Shown: piece after piece, positions 1 to 6,636 of the stretch
Layout: every line of letters starts with the position of its first letter
How positions within the stretch are numbered: position 1 is the first letter of the stretch
DNA from: Candidatus Njordarchaeum guaymasense
GTDB lineage: Archaea > Asgardarchaeota > Njordarchaeia > Njordarchaeales > Njordarchaeaceae
Assembly (NCBI GenBank): GCA_030587605.1
Contig: JAUQYT010000135.1
Span: 1 to 13,783 of the forward strand
Length of the DNA stretch: 13,783 nucleotides
Direction: 5' to 3'
Program-made: the position numbers and the translations under genes
Notes under the pieces: model-generated
What the model was told of the DNA's origin: nothing
What the model saw: the letters and a program-made list of their open reading frames with translations, nothing else
Databases searched by the model: none

Positions 1-2
1 GC

Positions 3-1622
3 TTCTGGTTTGAAGTAAGAAGAAGGCTAGAAGCTAATGTTGGACCGGTAGTGTTAAATGCAGATGTTTTGGACGAGGGATATTCCCATGTGTTTGACGG
101 CTTCCACACGTATATCTACCTAGGAGACAATGTAGAGGAGTTCTACGAAGATACAATTGAGCGATTTGAGAGTGGCTTTTTAAGCTCTGAAGAGGAGGTG
201 GATGAAGCCTTCTCGTCGGCCTACTCTGGTGGAGAAGTAAGTGTAGAACTAAAACCTTTCTCCCTCACGGTGATTCCAGGAGTCGATTGTACGGCAATTG
301 GGCAAGACCTCTTCCTAGATCGTAAAGAAGGTGGCTTGTACGCAAAATACTGGAAGGCGGCCATAGAGCTGGAGGCACACTCCGTCCTGATAACCACTTG
401 GAACGAGTGGCACGAGGGAACGGAGATAGAGCCCAGCAAAGTGTACGGGTTCGACTACATAAATATGACAAGACGATTCATCGAGGAATACAAGCAGACT
501 TCCATCCCTATACCTAAGGCAAACTTCTCGGCAACGGTTGAATCTCTTACGCAGCATCCAGATCTGAAGGGCGATGGCAGTATAGTGCTGGCTGCCGCTG
601 AAACTCCAGCCCTGTATGTAAACGTAAGTGTTAGCGGGAAGGAAGGGGTTTTATCCTTAGATTTAGAAGGAGATTTCTGTATATATTTAAAGGACCGCAA
701 GAGAAATAGAGCCTCAATCGTTATACCCTCTGTACCGCCGCAAAGTGAGTTAGCTGTGAGGGCTGTCTACGAGGCTGAGTCAATCAGACCCCTCTTGAAC
801 ATCTCTGTAACAGCCTATGATGTTTCGGGCAGACTATATGAACTCTACAAGGGACAACTGCGCCCGGTCGGCCCGAGCTCTATAACAGCTTCAGTTTCTT
901 CAGAGTCCATCGAAATTGGACAATCTATTACCGGTTCTGGCTCTCTTAGTCCGGAGGGGGAAGGCAGACCGATAATATTATTCTACACCAAACCCGATTC
1001 ATCGACCTTGACAAGAACTGGGACAACGGCTGCTGATGGCTCATATAGCGACACTTTCAACCCAGATACTGTTGGCACGTGGAGAGTCCAGGCCAGCTGG
1101 GAGGGAGACGAAGAGTTTGAGGGGAAGACCAGTCAAGTCATTTTTTTCACGGTCAGAAAAGCCTCTACAAGCGTTTCAATACAGACTTCTCAATCTCAAA
1201 TTATCGAGGGAGAGTCGATCACAATTTCGGGATCGATAAACCCGGCAGTTTCGGGAGCTGAAGTCGACATCGGTTTCATGAAGCCCGATGGCTCAACATT
1301 CACAGGAAGAAGTATCACAAGCTCAAACGGCTCCTACGGTTACTCATACACACCAACCGAGACAGGACTATGGAATATTAAAGCCTCTTGGAAAGGAAAT
1401 CCTAAGCATCAAGGCGCATCCAGTACAACCGCATCCTTCACGGTCATTAAGAAGAAGGGCTTCATTGAAACTCCTCTAGGATTAGCAACCATATCTGTAG
1501 CAATTTTAGCTGCCATAATCACCACGATCTTAGAACTAAGAAGAAAGACTTGGCACCATTCCAAGAGATTTGGTCAATGCACGAATACCAATTATCGTGG
1601 GCGCTGTGTCCCACGCAACTAA
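3..1622 (+). CDS. GH99-like glycoside hydrolase with Ig-like repeats and C-terminal membrane anchor (5' partial)
   Basis: The reading frame is open from base 3 with no stop, so the gene starts left of the window. The GTG at 51 has no ribosome binding site and is not taken as the start. Residues below count from codon 51. The first ~150 residues look like the C-terminal end of a GH99-like barrel. The WNEWHEG motif (117-123) has two Glu three residues apart (E119, E122), the spacing of the GH99 catalytic pair; WbsX-type proteins carry a similar motif, so the exact family is uncertain. A beta-rich linker domain (about 155-275) follows, then two related Ig-like repeats (about 277-368 and 371-466), both with KPD, GSY, W and ASW landmarks. 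One hydrophobic helix (about 474-496) and a basic tail complete the protein. I infer an extracellular, membrane-anchored enzyme acting on alpha-mannan-like glycans. It is unrelated to the Hdr genes. Confidence 0.8.
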   Translation, partial: FWFEVRRRLEANVGPVVLNADVLDEGYSHVFDGFHTYIYLGDNVEEFYEDTIERFESGFLSSEEEVDEAFSSAYSGGEVSVELKPFSLTVIPGVDCTAIGQDLFLDRKEGGLYAKYWKAAIELEAHSVLITTWNEWHEGTEIEPSKVYGFDYINMTRRFIEEYKQTSIPIPKANFSATVESLTQHPDLKGDGSIVLAAAETPALYVNVSVSGKEGVLSLDLEGDFCIYLKDRKRNRASIVIPSVPPQSELAVRAVYEAESIRPLLNISVTAYDVSGRLYELYKGQLRPVGPSSITASVSSESIEIGQSITGSGSLSPEGEGRPIILFYTKPDSSTLTRTGTTAADGSYSDTFNPDTVGTWRVQASWEGDEEFEGKTSQVIFFTVRKASTSVSIQTSQSQIIEGESITISGSINPAVSGAEVDIGFMKPDGSTFTGRSITSSNGSYGYSYTPTETGLWNIKASWKGNPKHQGASSTTASFTVIKKKGFIETPLGLATISVAILAAIITTILELRRKTWHHSKRFGQCTNTNYRGRCVPRN

Positions 1623-1711
1623 CGCTTAACTTCACAGATGAGCTTACGCTCTCCTCAGCTAAGTTCTCTCTCAACGCGGTGTTTAGGCGCCCACGCCCGC
1701 CGTGTCCCACG
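1596..1711. repeat. Cluster of short inverted and direct repeats
   Basis: A perfect 9-base inverted repeat pairs CGTGGGCGC (1596-1604) with GCGCCCACG (1687-1695). The 10-mer GTGTCCCACG occurs twice, at 1606-1615 and 1702-1711. CGTGGG at 1596-1601 can also pair with CCCACG at 1610-1615, giving a 6-bp stem with an 8-base loop, and CGTGGG returns at 1771. A small hairpin GAGC-TTAC-GCTC lies at 1640-1651. The left arm overlaps the last codons of the upstream gene. Function is unknown: it could be a transcript end, a structured RNA, or the worn end of a mobile element. No transposase is seen. Confidence 0.45.
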
Positions 1712-1929
1712 ACTGGGTAAACCCTCCTTCACAGGTGGATGGAGTCACCCCCCTCTGTAGAGTCCGTCTGCGTGGGCCCATGTTCAGGGTTCCAGCGGGA
1801 TCAGCACCTTCATCAATATCCTCCTGTTATAAAAACTTAACGCATTCTTCCTTTCGGGTATCAATCAATCCGACCTTCTTCTGCTTCGGCTCATTATGTG
1901 GCTATCTACCTCGGGAGGAGAGTACCTTC
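1623..1929. other. Intergenic region without a convincing gene
   Basis: About 300 bases separate the GH99-like gene from the 38-codon frame. They hold most of the repeat cluster described separately, and a TATA-like element near 1830. The long plus frame through here (from 1702) has no ribosome binding site and an unprotein-like composition up to base 1930, so I do not call it. No tRNA, rRNA or CRISPR pattern was seen. Confidence 0.6.
1827..1835 (+). promoter_or_regulatory. TATA-like element ahead of the 38-codon gene
   Basis: TTATAAAAA at 1827-1835 resembles an archaeal TATA box. A start of transcription about 25 bases downstream (near 1857) would give a leader of roughly 70 bases before the ATG at 1930. 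This is a sequence resemblance only. Confidence 0.35.
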
Positions 1930-2046
1930 ATGTTTGATGCGAGAGCACAAGACACGGGACAGACACAAACACAATCAGTGCAGAACAAGGCAAGAATATT
2001 AGAGGATATTAGGTTATGGACTTACTATAAAGCGCTACCATATTAG
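1930..2046 (+). CDS. Small hypothetical protein (38 aa)
   Basis: The ATG at 1930 lies nine bases after GGGAGGAG (1913-1920), one of the best ribosome binding sites in the window. A TATA-like element lies about 100 bases upstream. The frame encodes 38 residues: a hydrophilic, Gln/Thr-rich N-terminal half and a likely helical C-terminal half with basic and aromatic residues (ILEDIRLWTYY). There is no signal peptide, membrane segment or Cys motif. The stop is one base from the stop of the convergent winged-helix gene. I recognise no family. It could be a genuine small protein or the start of an eroded gene. A longer frame reaching back to GTG 1702 is less likely. Confidence 0.4.
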   Translation: MFDARAQDTGQTQTQSVQNKARILEDIRLWTYYKALPY

Positions 2047-2047
2047 G

Positions 2048-2326
2048 CTAAGGGCTGACTTCTTCTGGCAAGGCATAAACCAGCTGGTTGTCGCGCACTC
2101 CAACGACCAAGACTTTTCCAAACTGTCTCATGGCGATTAGGTGCCGTAGAAGTGTAGACTTTTCCATGCTTGTGACCTTTGAGAGTTCATCTACGGTTGA
2201 TGAACCCTGATTCTTCATCTCCCGAAGTATTAGATTTCTTTCCTTGGCTCTCTCCTGCATCTCCCTTGCCTTTTCTGGATCTATCTTGCGTTTTTCAGAC
2301 ACGGTTCTCACTTCCCTCGGAAGCAT
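2048..2326 (-). CDS. Winged-helix DNA-binding protein
   Basis: From the ATG at 2326 this encodes 92 residues. The basic, charged N-terminal third looks helical. A winged-helix fold follows: a helix around REMKNQG, TVDELSKVTSM, the probable recognition helix EKSTLLRHLIAMRQFGKV, and a wing ending in QLVYALPEE. It aligns by eye with the winged-helix protein at 2733-3071 (TVDELSKVT/TVEELSQLT, LRHLIAMR/VQHIIALR), so the two are paralogues. The frame opens at 2401, but that N-terminal stretch is translated from the TATA-like element and is rejected. GTG 2302, preceded by GAGGG, is an alternative start. I infer a transcriptional regulator, possibly of the neighbouring Hdr operon. The target and any ligand are unknown, and no metal-binding Cys are present. 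Confidence 0.7.
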   Translation of the reverse strand: MLPREVRTVSEKRKIDPEKAREMQERAKERNLILREMKNQGSSTVDELSKVTSMEKSTLLRHLIAMRQFGKVLVVGVRDNQLVYALPEEVSP

Positions 2327-2389
2327 ATTCAAAGGGGTATATAAGAATATTGAGGGGTGGAAAAAGTTTTCAACCCAGCGCCGGAAAAC

Positions 2390-2398
2390 AATATAAAT
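2390..2398. promoter_or_regulatory. Probable two-way TATA element
   Basis: AATATAAAT on plus (ATTTATATT on minus) lies between the divergent winged-helix gene and the small Cys/His gene. On plus, a start about 25 bases on falls near 2420, just before the GGAGAGG site and the TTG at 2437. On minus, a start near 2367 gives a leader of about 40 bases to the ATG at 2326. A second minus-strand element, CTTATATAC, lies at about 2335-2343 and would favour the GTG at 2302. The A-rich bases just upstream on plus (GGAAAAC) resemble a BRE. Confidence 0.4.
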
Positions 2399-2436
2399 CA
2401 ATGGTCGTTCACTGATGATGGGGATGGAGAGGTTTT

Positions 2437-2721
2437 TTGAAAAAGAGACTTTCAGAAGTCAAGTTTGAAGAGTTAAGGGGAAAAAGCTTCGAGTTGATTC
2501 TTGTGGTTGAATTGTTATGCGAAGCTTGCGAGAAGCCATTGAGTACGAGGGAGAAGTTTCTTAGAAAAATCGAGATTTCAACTGGGCAAGATTACCGGAA
2601 CCTTTTCGATAGGGCGGTTGCTCATGACCGCGCTGAAGTTGACCTCGAGAATAGTAGGATCTACTTCTACGATCATGACTTTCCTGGCGATATTCATCCA
2701 GAGTGTATTGAGAAACTCTAG
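2437..2721 (+). CDS. Small Cys/His putative metal-binding protein (94 aa)
   Basis: Translation starts at TTG 2437 after GGAGAGG (2426-2432). The in-frame ATG at 2401 is cut off by a stop four codons later. The protein is 94 residues, acidic and basic in turn, with C28-x2-C31 near the N-terminus and H87-x2-C90 near the C-terminus. Four potential ligands at the two ends of a compact domain suggest a single zinc site, though an iron-sulfur site is not excluded. There is no membrane segment or signal peptide. It is divergent from one winged-helix gene and convergent (11-base gap) with the other. I do not recognise the family. The setting suggests a regulatory partner or sensor for the Hdr locus, which is inference only. 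Confidence 0.6.
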   Translation: MKKRLSEVKFEELRGKSFELILVVELLCEACEKPLSTREKFLRKIEISTGQDYRNLFDRAVAHDRAEVDLENSRIYFYDHDFPGDIHPECIEKL

Positions 2722-2732
2722 GTTCATGTTCT

Positions 2733-3071
2733 TCAAGCGAGTCGATAGAGGTACTGCCTATTCTTCTCTCCAGCTTCATTTATTACGCCGTTTCTTCTGA
2801 GGGCTATTATGTGTTGTACTATTCTGCTTGGTTGAAGACCAGTCAATTGTGAAAGTTCCTCCACCGTGAGTGGTCCTCTCTCCTTTATGCCTCCAATTAT
2901 CATATGTCTCTCGATCTCATCCTGCATTATAGAGTCTACGGCTTGCTGGTATCTTTTCTCGTCGATCTCGACTTTTACTTGGGATCTTCCCGTAACCCAG
3001 CGTAGTCGTTGCGACTTGAAGGCCTCTATTGCCGCGTTCGTTTTCCTTATTAAGGTTTCTCTTTTACTCAT
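2733..3071 (-). CDS. Winged-helix regulator, last gene of the central Hdr operon
   Basis: The ATG at 3071 has GGTGAG five bases upstream. The GTG at 3080, adjoining the mvhD stop, has no ribosome binding site, so the ATG is preferred (112 aa). The N-terminal half is basic and helical (SKRETLIRKTNAAIEAFKSQ) and includes a short beta segment, VKVEIDEKRY. A winged helix follows: MIIGGIKERGPLTVEELSQLTG, recognition helix PSRIVQHIIALRRNGVI, and a wing ending in RQYLYRL. It resembles the protein at 2048-2326. It begins nine bases after mvhD and is therefore probably co-transcribed with the hdr genes. That makes it a candidate autoregulator of the operon. No Cys is present, so it has no direct Fe-S or thiol sensing of its own. 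Confidence 0.75.
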   Translation of the reverse strand: MSKRETLIRKTNAAIEAFKSQRLRWVTGRSQVKVEIDEKRYQQAVDSIMQDEIERHMIIGGIKERGPLTVEELSQLTGLQPSRIVQHIIALRRNGVINEAGEKNRQYLYRLA

Positions 3072-3080
3072 GCCCCTCAC

Positions 3081-3539
3081 CTATTTTGGGTCATGTACAA
3101 GTCTGAAGGGACTTGGCCCCAACTGTCTTACTTGCTCCGTCATCTCTCTGACGAGGGCTGCGAATTTTCCCCCCTCGCTTGCTGAGATCCATTCCAACCT
3201 TACGCGGTCGGGTTCCATTCCAATACTCTCGACGGCTCTCTTTATGTAGCTGAATCTTTTCTCCATCATATAGTTTCCTTTCTGGTAATGGCAGTCACCT
3301 GGGTGACACCCCGCGACTAGGACGCCGTCAGCTCCCATGCTCAGAGCTTCAAGCACGAATGTTGGATCTATTCTTCCGGTACACATCACTCGGATTATCC
3401 TCATGTTCGGCGGATACTCGAAACGGCTCGTGCCGGCCAGATCCGCACCTGCATAGGAACACCAATTGCAGCAGAAAGCCACAATCAAGGGTTCGAATTC
3501 TTCAACTCTTTTTTCCTCTTCGGAAACTTCCTTAGCCAT
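3081..3539 (-). CDS. mvhD: MvhD-type iron-sulfur subunit (central operon)
   Basis: This 152-residue protein matches the MvhD/FlpD family, which holds a [2Fe-2S] cluster and passes electrons from a hydrogenase or dehydrogenase to HdrA. Conserved Cys are visible at C23/C24 and C27 (FCCNWCSYAGAD), C53 (VMCTGR), and C78 and C83 (GCHPGDCHY). The characteristic SASEG segment is near the C-terminus. Compared with the second copy at 12619-13044, it has an extra Cys (C24) and a charged N-terminal extension of about ten residues. The ATG at 3539 follows the TAG of the upstream HdrA gene with no base between, so the two are translationally coupled. There is no mvhA or mvhG in this operon, so its electron donor is not defined. 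Confidence 0.92.
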   Translation of the reverse strand: MAKEVSEEEKRVEEFEPLIVAFCCNWCSYAGADLAGTSRFEYPPNMRIIRVMCTGRIDPTFVLEALSMGADGVLVAGCHPGDCHYQKGNYMMEKRFSYIKRAVESIGMEPDRVRLEWISASEGGKFAALVREMTEQVRQLGPSPFRLVHDPK

Positions 3540-5330
3540 CTAAGATCCAACCTCCTCAAGGCTTTCGGGAATCAAAAGCGCCTTTACCTGTGCGAGAACT
3601 TGGTGATCTCCGAAGTGTCGCATGGTTATTGCTCTTCTCGGGCATTCCGCGGCGCATGAACCGCACCCCCTGCATAGTATTTCGCGGATTTCCGATTTTT
3701 GATTCTCGATCCTTGGTGCTCCGTAAGGGCATATTTCCTCGCACAGCCCGCACCCAATGCAAAGGTCTTCATCTACAACAGCAGTGATAGCCTCTGCTCT
3801 GACTTTTCTATTACCCATGAGAATTGATGCTCTTGCTGCTGCTGCTTTAGCTGAGATTATGCTTTCAGAAACGTCTTTCGGTCCGGAGACTGTGCCAGCG
3901 ATGAAGATTCCGTCAACGTTCGTATCCACTGGTCTAAGCTTCAAGTGAGCTTCCATCAAGAAGCCGTCCGTGCCAATAGGGATCTTTAACATTCTTGCAT
4001 GCATCACTTCACCCCTGCGAGGCCTGAGGGGCGTTGAAAGTGCAACCCAATCTGCTGGAAACTTGACTTCAAGTCCAGAGAGAGAGTCGTAAGCCATAAC
4101 TTCAAGTCTGCCATCCGGTGTCTGAGTTATTTCGGGCGGAGCTTCTTCAACGTGCCTTATGAATCTCACTTCAAGGTCTCTTGCCTTTCTGTAGAAGTCC
4201 TCGTATTCCTTGTAAACTCTGAGGTCTCCGAAAAGTATTACAACATCGGTTCTTGGAGACTGCTCCTTCACCAGTATGGCGTTCTTTATGGCGTTCATGC
4301 AACATATCCTTGAACAATACGGCCATCCTTCCTCCTTGCGTGCCCTGAGGATTTTCCTTAAAAGCTCAGCCGTGTCTGACCTCGGGAACGCCTCAAGTTC
4401 AGATGGTCGGATTTCGCCCTTTCTTGCACCTACGCACTGTATCATCACGATTCTTTCGGGTTTTCCTAGATTTCCTCTCCTTAGTATTCCGTCCAATTCC
4501 TCTTGAGTTATGACCTTGTCGTAAACTTCATACTGATATAATCCCATGGGTGGGCGGTAGTTTAAGGCTCCGCACGCGACAATGATTGTGCCCACTTTGA
4601 CTTCCTTATCACCGTCCGGGCTTGTCAAGACGGCGTCAAAGTTTCCCACATATCCTGAGATCTCTTTAAGGGTTGTTGAACTCATAAACTCGATGTTTTT
4701 ATGAGACCCTGCTGCTTCTATCAACGGGTCTACAACCTCTGAAGAGTCAACCAATGTCGGATATAGCTTGTAAAGTTTCCGAACGATCCCGCCTGGCTCT
4801 TTCTCTCTCTCAATTAAGTATACTTTGAAGCCCTGATTTGCCATTGAAAGCGCCGCTGTCATTCCAGCAATGCCGGCTCCAATCACGAGCGACGTGTCTC
4901 TAACTTCCACCTCTGGTTCTATTTGAGGCTCAAGTAAGGCGGCTTTTGCAACAGCCATCCTGACGAGGTCTTTGGCTTTTGCTGTTGCTCTTTCAGGCTC
5001 ATGAACGTGCACCCAGCTACACTGATCTCGAATGTTAGCCATCTCAAACAAATACGGGTTCAAACCAGCTTCCTGGCATGCACTCCTGAATAGCGGTTCA
5101 TGTGTTCTTGGGGTACAGGAAGCCACAACTACTCGGTTTAGGTTGTACTCCTCTATTGCCTTCTTTATCGCTGCTAACCCGGCTTCTGAGCAAGTATAGA
5201 GGTTATGTTCTGCGTAAGCGACGTAAGGTAGCTTTTTTGCGTATTCTGTTGTCTCTGGAACGTTAACGACGCCGCCTATGTTCACTCCACAGTGGCATAT
5301 GAATACGCCTACGCGTGGTTCTTCCTTCAT
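3540..5330 (-). CDS. hdrA: HdrA with N-terminal domain and C-terminal ferredoxin, lacking the inserted ferredoxin
   Basis: This is a 596-residue FAD protein of the HdrA family, the bifurcating or electron-distributing subunit. The N-terminal HdrA domain has C12, C14, C47, C72, C85 and the NIRDQCSWVH hallmark (C104). An FAD Rossmann motif VIGAGIAG starts at about 149. The atypical Hdr cluster has C299, C339, C343 and C344 (YCSRICC). The C-terminal ferredoxin binds two [4Fe-4S] clusters (C524, 527, 530, 534 and C553, 556, 559, 563). Two features are odd. The usual DCSxCILxPKM stretch after the FAD site and the inserted double-cluster ferredoxin are both absent, replaced by a short Cys-free region (about 180-230). 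The spacing C299-x39-C339 is about 25 residues longer than in the companion gene. GGAGGCG upstream supports the ATG at 5330. It is most likely the partner of the HdrA-like protein encoded just upstream. Confidence 0.92.
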   Translation of the reverse strand: MKEEPRVGVFICHCGVNIGGVVNVPETTEYAKKLPYVAYAEHNLYTCSEAGLAAIKKAIEEYNLNRVVVASCTPRTHEPLFRSACQEAGLNPYLFEMANIRDQCSWVHVHEPERATAKAKDLVRMAVAKAALLEPQIEPEVEVRDTSLVIGAGIAGMTAALSMANQGFKVYLIEREKEPGGIVRKLYKLYPTLVDSSEVVDPLIEAAGSHKNIEFMSSTTLKEISGYVGNFDAVLTSPDGDKEVKVGTIIVACGALNYRPPMGLYQYEVYDKVITQEELDGILRRGNLGKPERIVMIQCVGARKGEIRPSELEAFPRSDTAELLRKILRARKEEGWPYCSRICCMNAIKNAILVKEQSPRTDVVILFGDLRVYKEYEDFYRKARDLEVRFIRHVEEAPPEITQTPDGRLEVMAYDSLSGLEVKFPADWVALSTPLRPRRGEVMHARMLKIPIGTDGFLMEAHLKLRPVDTNVDGIFIAGTVSGPKDVSESIISAKAAAARASILMGNRKVRAEAITAVVDEDLCIGCGLCEEICPYGAPRIENQKSEIREILCRGCGSCAAECPRRAITMRHFGDHQVLAQVKALLIPESLEEVGS

Positions 5331-5342
5331 CTATGGCGCCTC

Positions 5343-6635
5343 CTATGTTGCCAAAACTTCAGCCACAAGCGCAGCTGTGGCGCTGCCTTGAGCGATGGAG
5401 TCTGGAATATCCCCGGTTTTCGGGCCTAAACAATAACCGCAAGCGAAGATTCCTGGAACAGTTGTATCAAGAGGCTTTTTCACAGGGTCGGCTGGTTTGA
5501 AAAATCCATAATTGTCCAGTTCTACACCTAGGGTTTTTGCCAATTCTTCGGCGCCTGTTCTAGGGATCAAGGTTGGGCATAACACAACTAGGTCGAAGGA
5601 AACGTGCTGGACAGTTCTCGTTATTGGGTCTTCGTACCAGACTATAAGATTGTCTGTAGTGGGATCTTCTGAAAGTTCTCCGGGGTTGCTGCGGATAAAT
5701 GATATTCCAAACTCGGATTTTGCCCTGTTTACGAACTCTTGGAAACCCCTGCCGAACGCCCGCATATCTATGTAGAAAATCGCGACACGAGAGTTTGGCT
5801 CATGTTCTTTTATCAAAACTGCATCCTTAACCGCGTATTTGCAGCAGATGCTCGAACAGTAGGGGTGGTTAATCCATTCTCTTCTATCACGGGAACCCAC
5901 GCATTGTATGAAGGCTATGCTTCTCGGTATTCTTCCATCGGAGGGCCTTATCAACAGTCCACCAGTGGGACCTGAGGCACAGAGTAGGCGCTCTAACTCC
6001 ATCGCTGTTATGACGTTTTTGAAGCGTCCATATCCATATTGTGGAATTGTCGCAGGGTCAAACATATCGAAGCCCGTAGCAACAACTATGGCTCCAACAT
6101 TCAGTTCAACTTCTTCCGGTTGTTGGTCTCTGTTTACGGCGTTGGCTTCGCAGACCTTGTCGCAAAGACCACACTCTATGCAGCTATCTTTGTCTATGAC
6201 CATTACCCTCGGGACGGCTTGTGGGAAAGGCATGTAAATCGCTTTTCTCATACCGATATGCTCATCAAACTCGTTAGGTGCTTCTGCTGGGCAGTTATCC
6301 GCGCAGATTCCGCAGCCAGTACACTTTGCTTCATCAATGTATCTTGGCTTTCTAAGAACATTGACTTCAAAGTTGCCTAAGGAGCCCCTCACCTCCTTCA
6401 CCTCGGAATAGGTTAGTAACTGAACATTTGAATGGTGGGCACATTCTATCATTTTCGGCGCTAGAATGCATATCGAACAGTCCATTGTTGGAAACGTCTT
6501 GTCCAACTGAGCCATTCTTCCGCCGATGCCTGGACTCTTCTCCACCAGATATACCTTGAAGCCTCTGTTCGCCAAGTCGAGTGATGCTTGTATGCCGGCG
6601 ATTCCGCCGCCAATAACTATAACTTCCTTCTGCAA
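5343..6635 (-). CDS. Short HdrA-like FAD/iron-sulfur protein (HdrA'), no N- or C-terminal cluster domain
   Basis: This 430-residue protein starts directly at the FAD site (VIGGGIAG, about 7-14). It has the hallmark DCSICILAPKM (52-62) and an inserted ferredoxin with two [4Fe-4S] motifs (C105, 108, 111, 115 and C152, 155, 158, 162). The atypical HdrA cluster Cys are C245, C260, C264 and C265 (normal spacing). It ends with the TrxR-like FAD domain. It lacks both the N-terminal domain and the C-terminal ferredoxin of standard HdrA, in the manner of QmoA. The TTG at 6635 comes one base after the HdrB stop and 11 bases after GGAGG. Both this protein and the next carry a full FAD fold and cluster motif. 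They are therefore a pair of paralogues, probably forming an A'A heterodimer, and not two pieces of one broken gene. Confidence 0.9.
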   Translation of the reverse strand: MQKEVIVIGGGIAGIQASLDLANRGFKVYLVEKSPGIGGRMAQLDKTFPTMDCSICILAPKMIECAHHSNVQLLTYSEVKEVRGSLGNFEVNVLRKPRYIDEAKCTGCGICADNCPAEAPNEFDEHIGMRKAIYMPFPQAVPRVMVIDKDSCIECGLCDKVCEANAVNRDQQPEEVELNVGAIVVATGFDMFDPATIPQYGYGRFKNVITAMELERLLCASGPTGGLLIRPSDGRIPRSIAFIQCVGSRDRREWINHPYCSSICCKYAVKDAVLIKEHEPNSRVAIFYIDMRAFGRGFQEFVNRAKSEFGISFIRSNPGELSEDPTTDNLIVWYEDPITRTVQHVSFDLVVLCPTLIPRTGAEELAKTLGVELDNYGFFKPADPVKKPLDTTVPGIFACGYCLGPKTGDIPDSIAQGSATAALVAEVLAT

Positions 6636-6636
6636 T

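Noticed and set aside
1519..1710. Minus-strand frame as the tail of a TnpB-like transposase
   Set aside because: No TnpB motif (zinc finger or catalytic Asp/Glu) is recognisable; only hairpins remain, so no mobile element is called.
1702..1929. N-terminal extension of the 38-codon gene back to GTG 1702
   Set aside because: No ribosome binding site, composition unlike a folded protein, and it reads through a repeat cluster and the TATA-like element.
2327..2401. Longer start of the winged-helix gene at 2401
   Set aside because: The extra residues are translated from the TATA-like region and have no ribosome binding site.
5739..6380. Several plus-strand frames of 78-113 codons opposite HdrA'
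   Set aside because: They are complementary to conserved Cys motifs of HdrA' and look like shadows.
3540..6635. The two HdrA-type genes as one gene broken by a frameshift
   Set aside because: Each has its own FAD motif and its own CVG...YCSxICC cluster, plus a start with a ribosome binding site; they are paralogues, not two halves.
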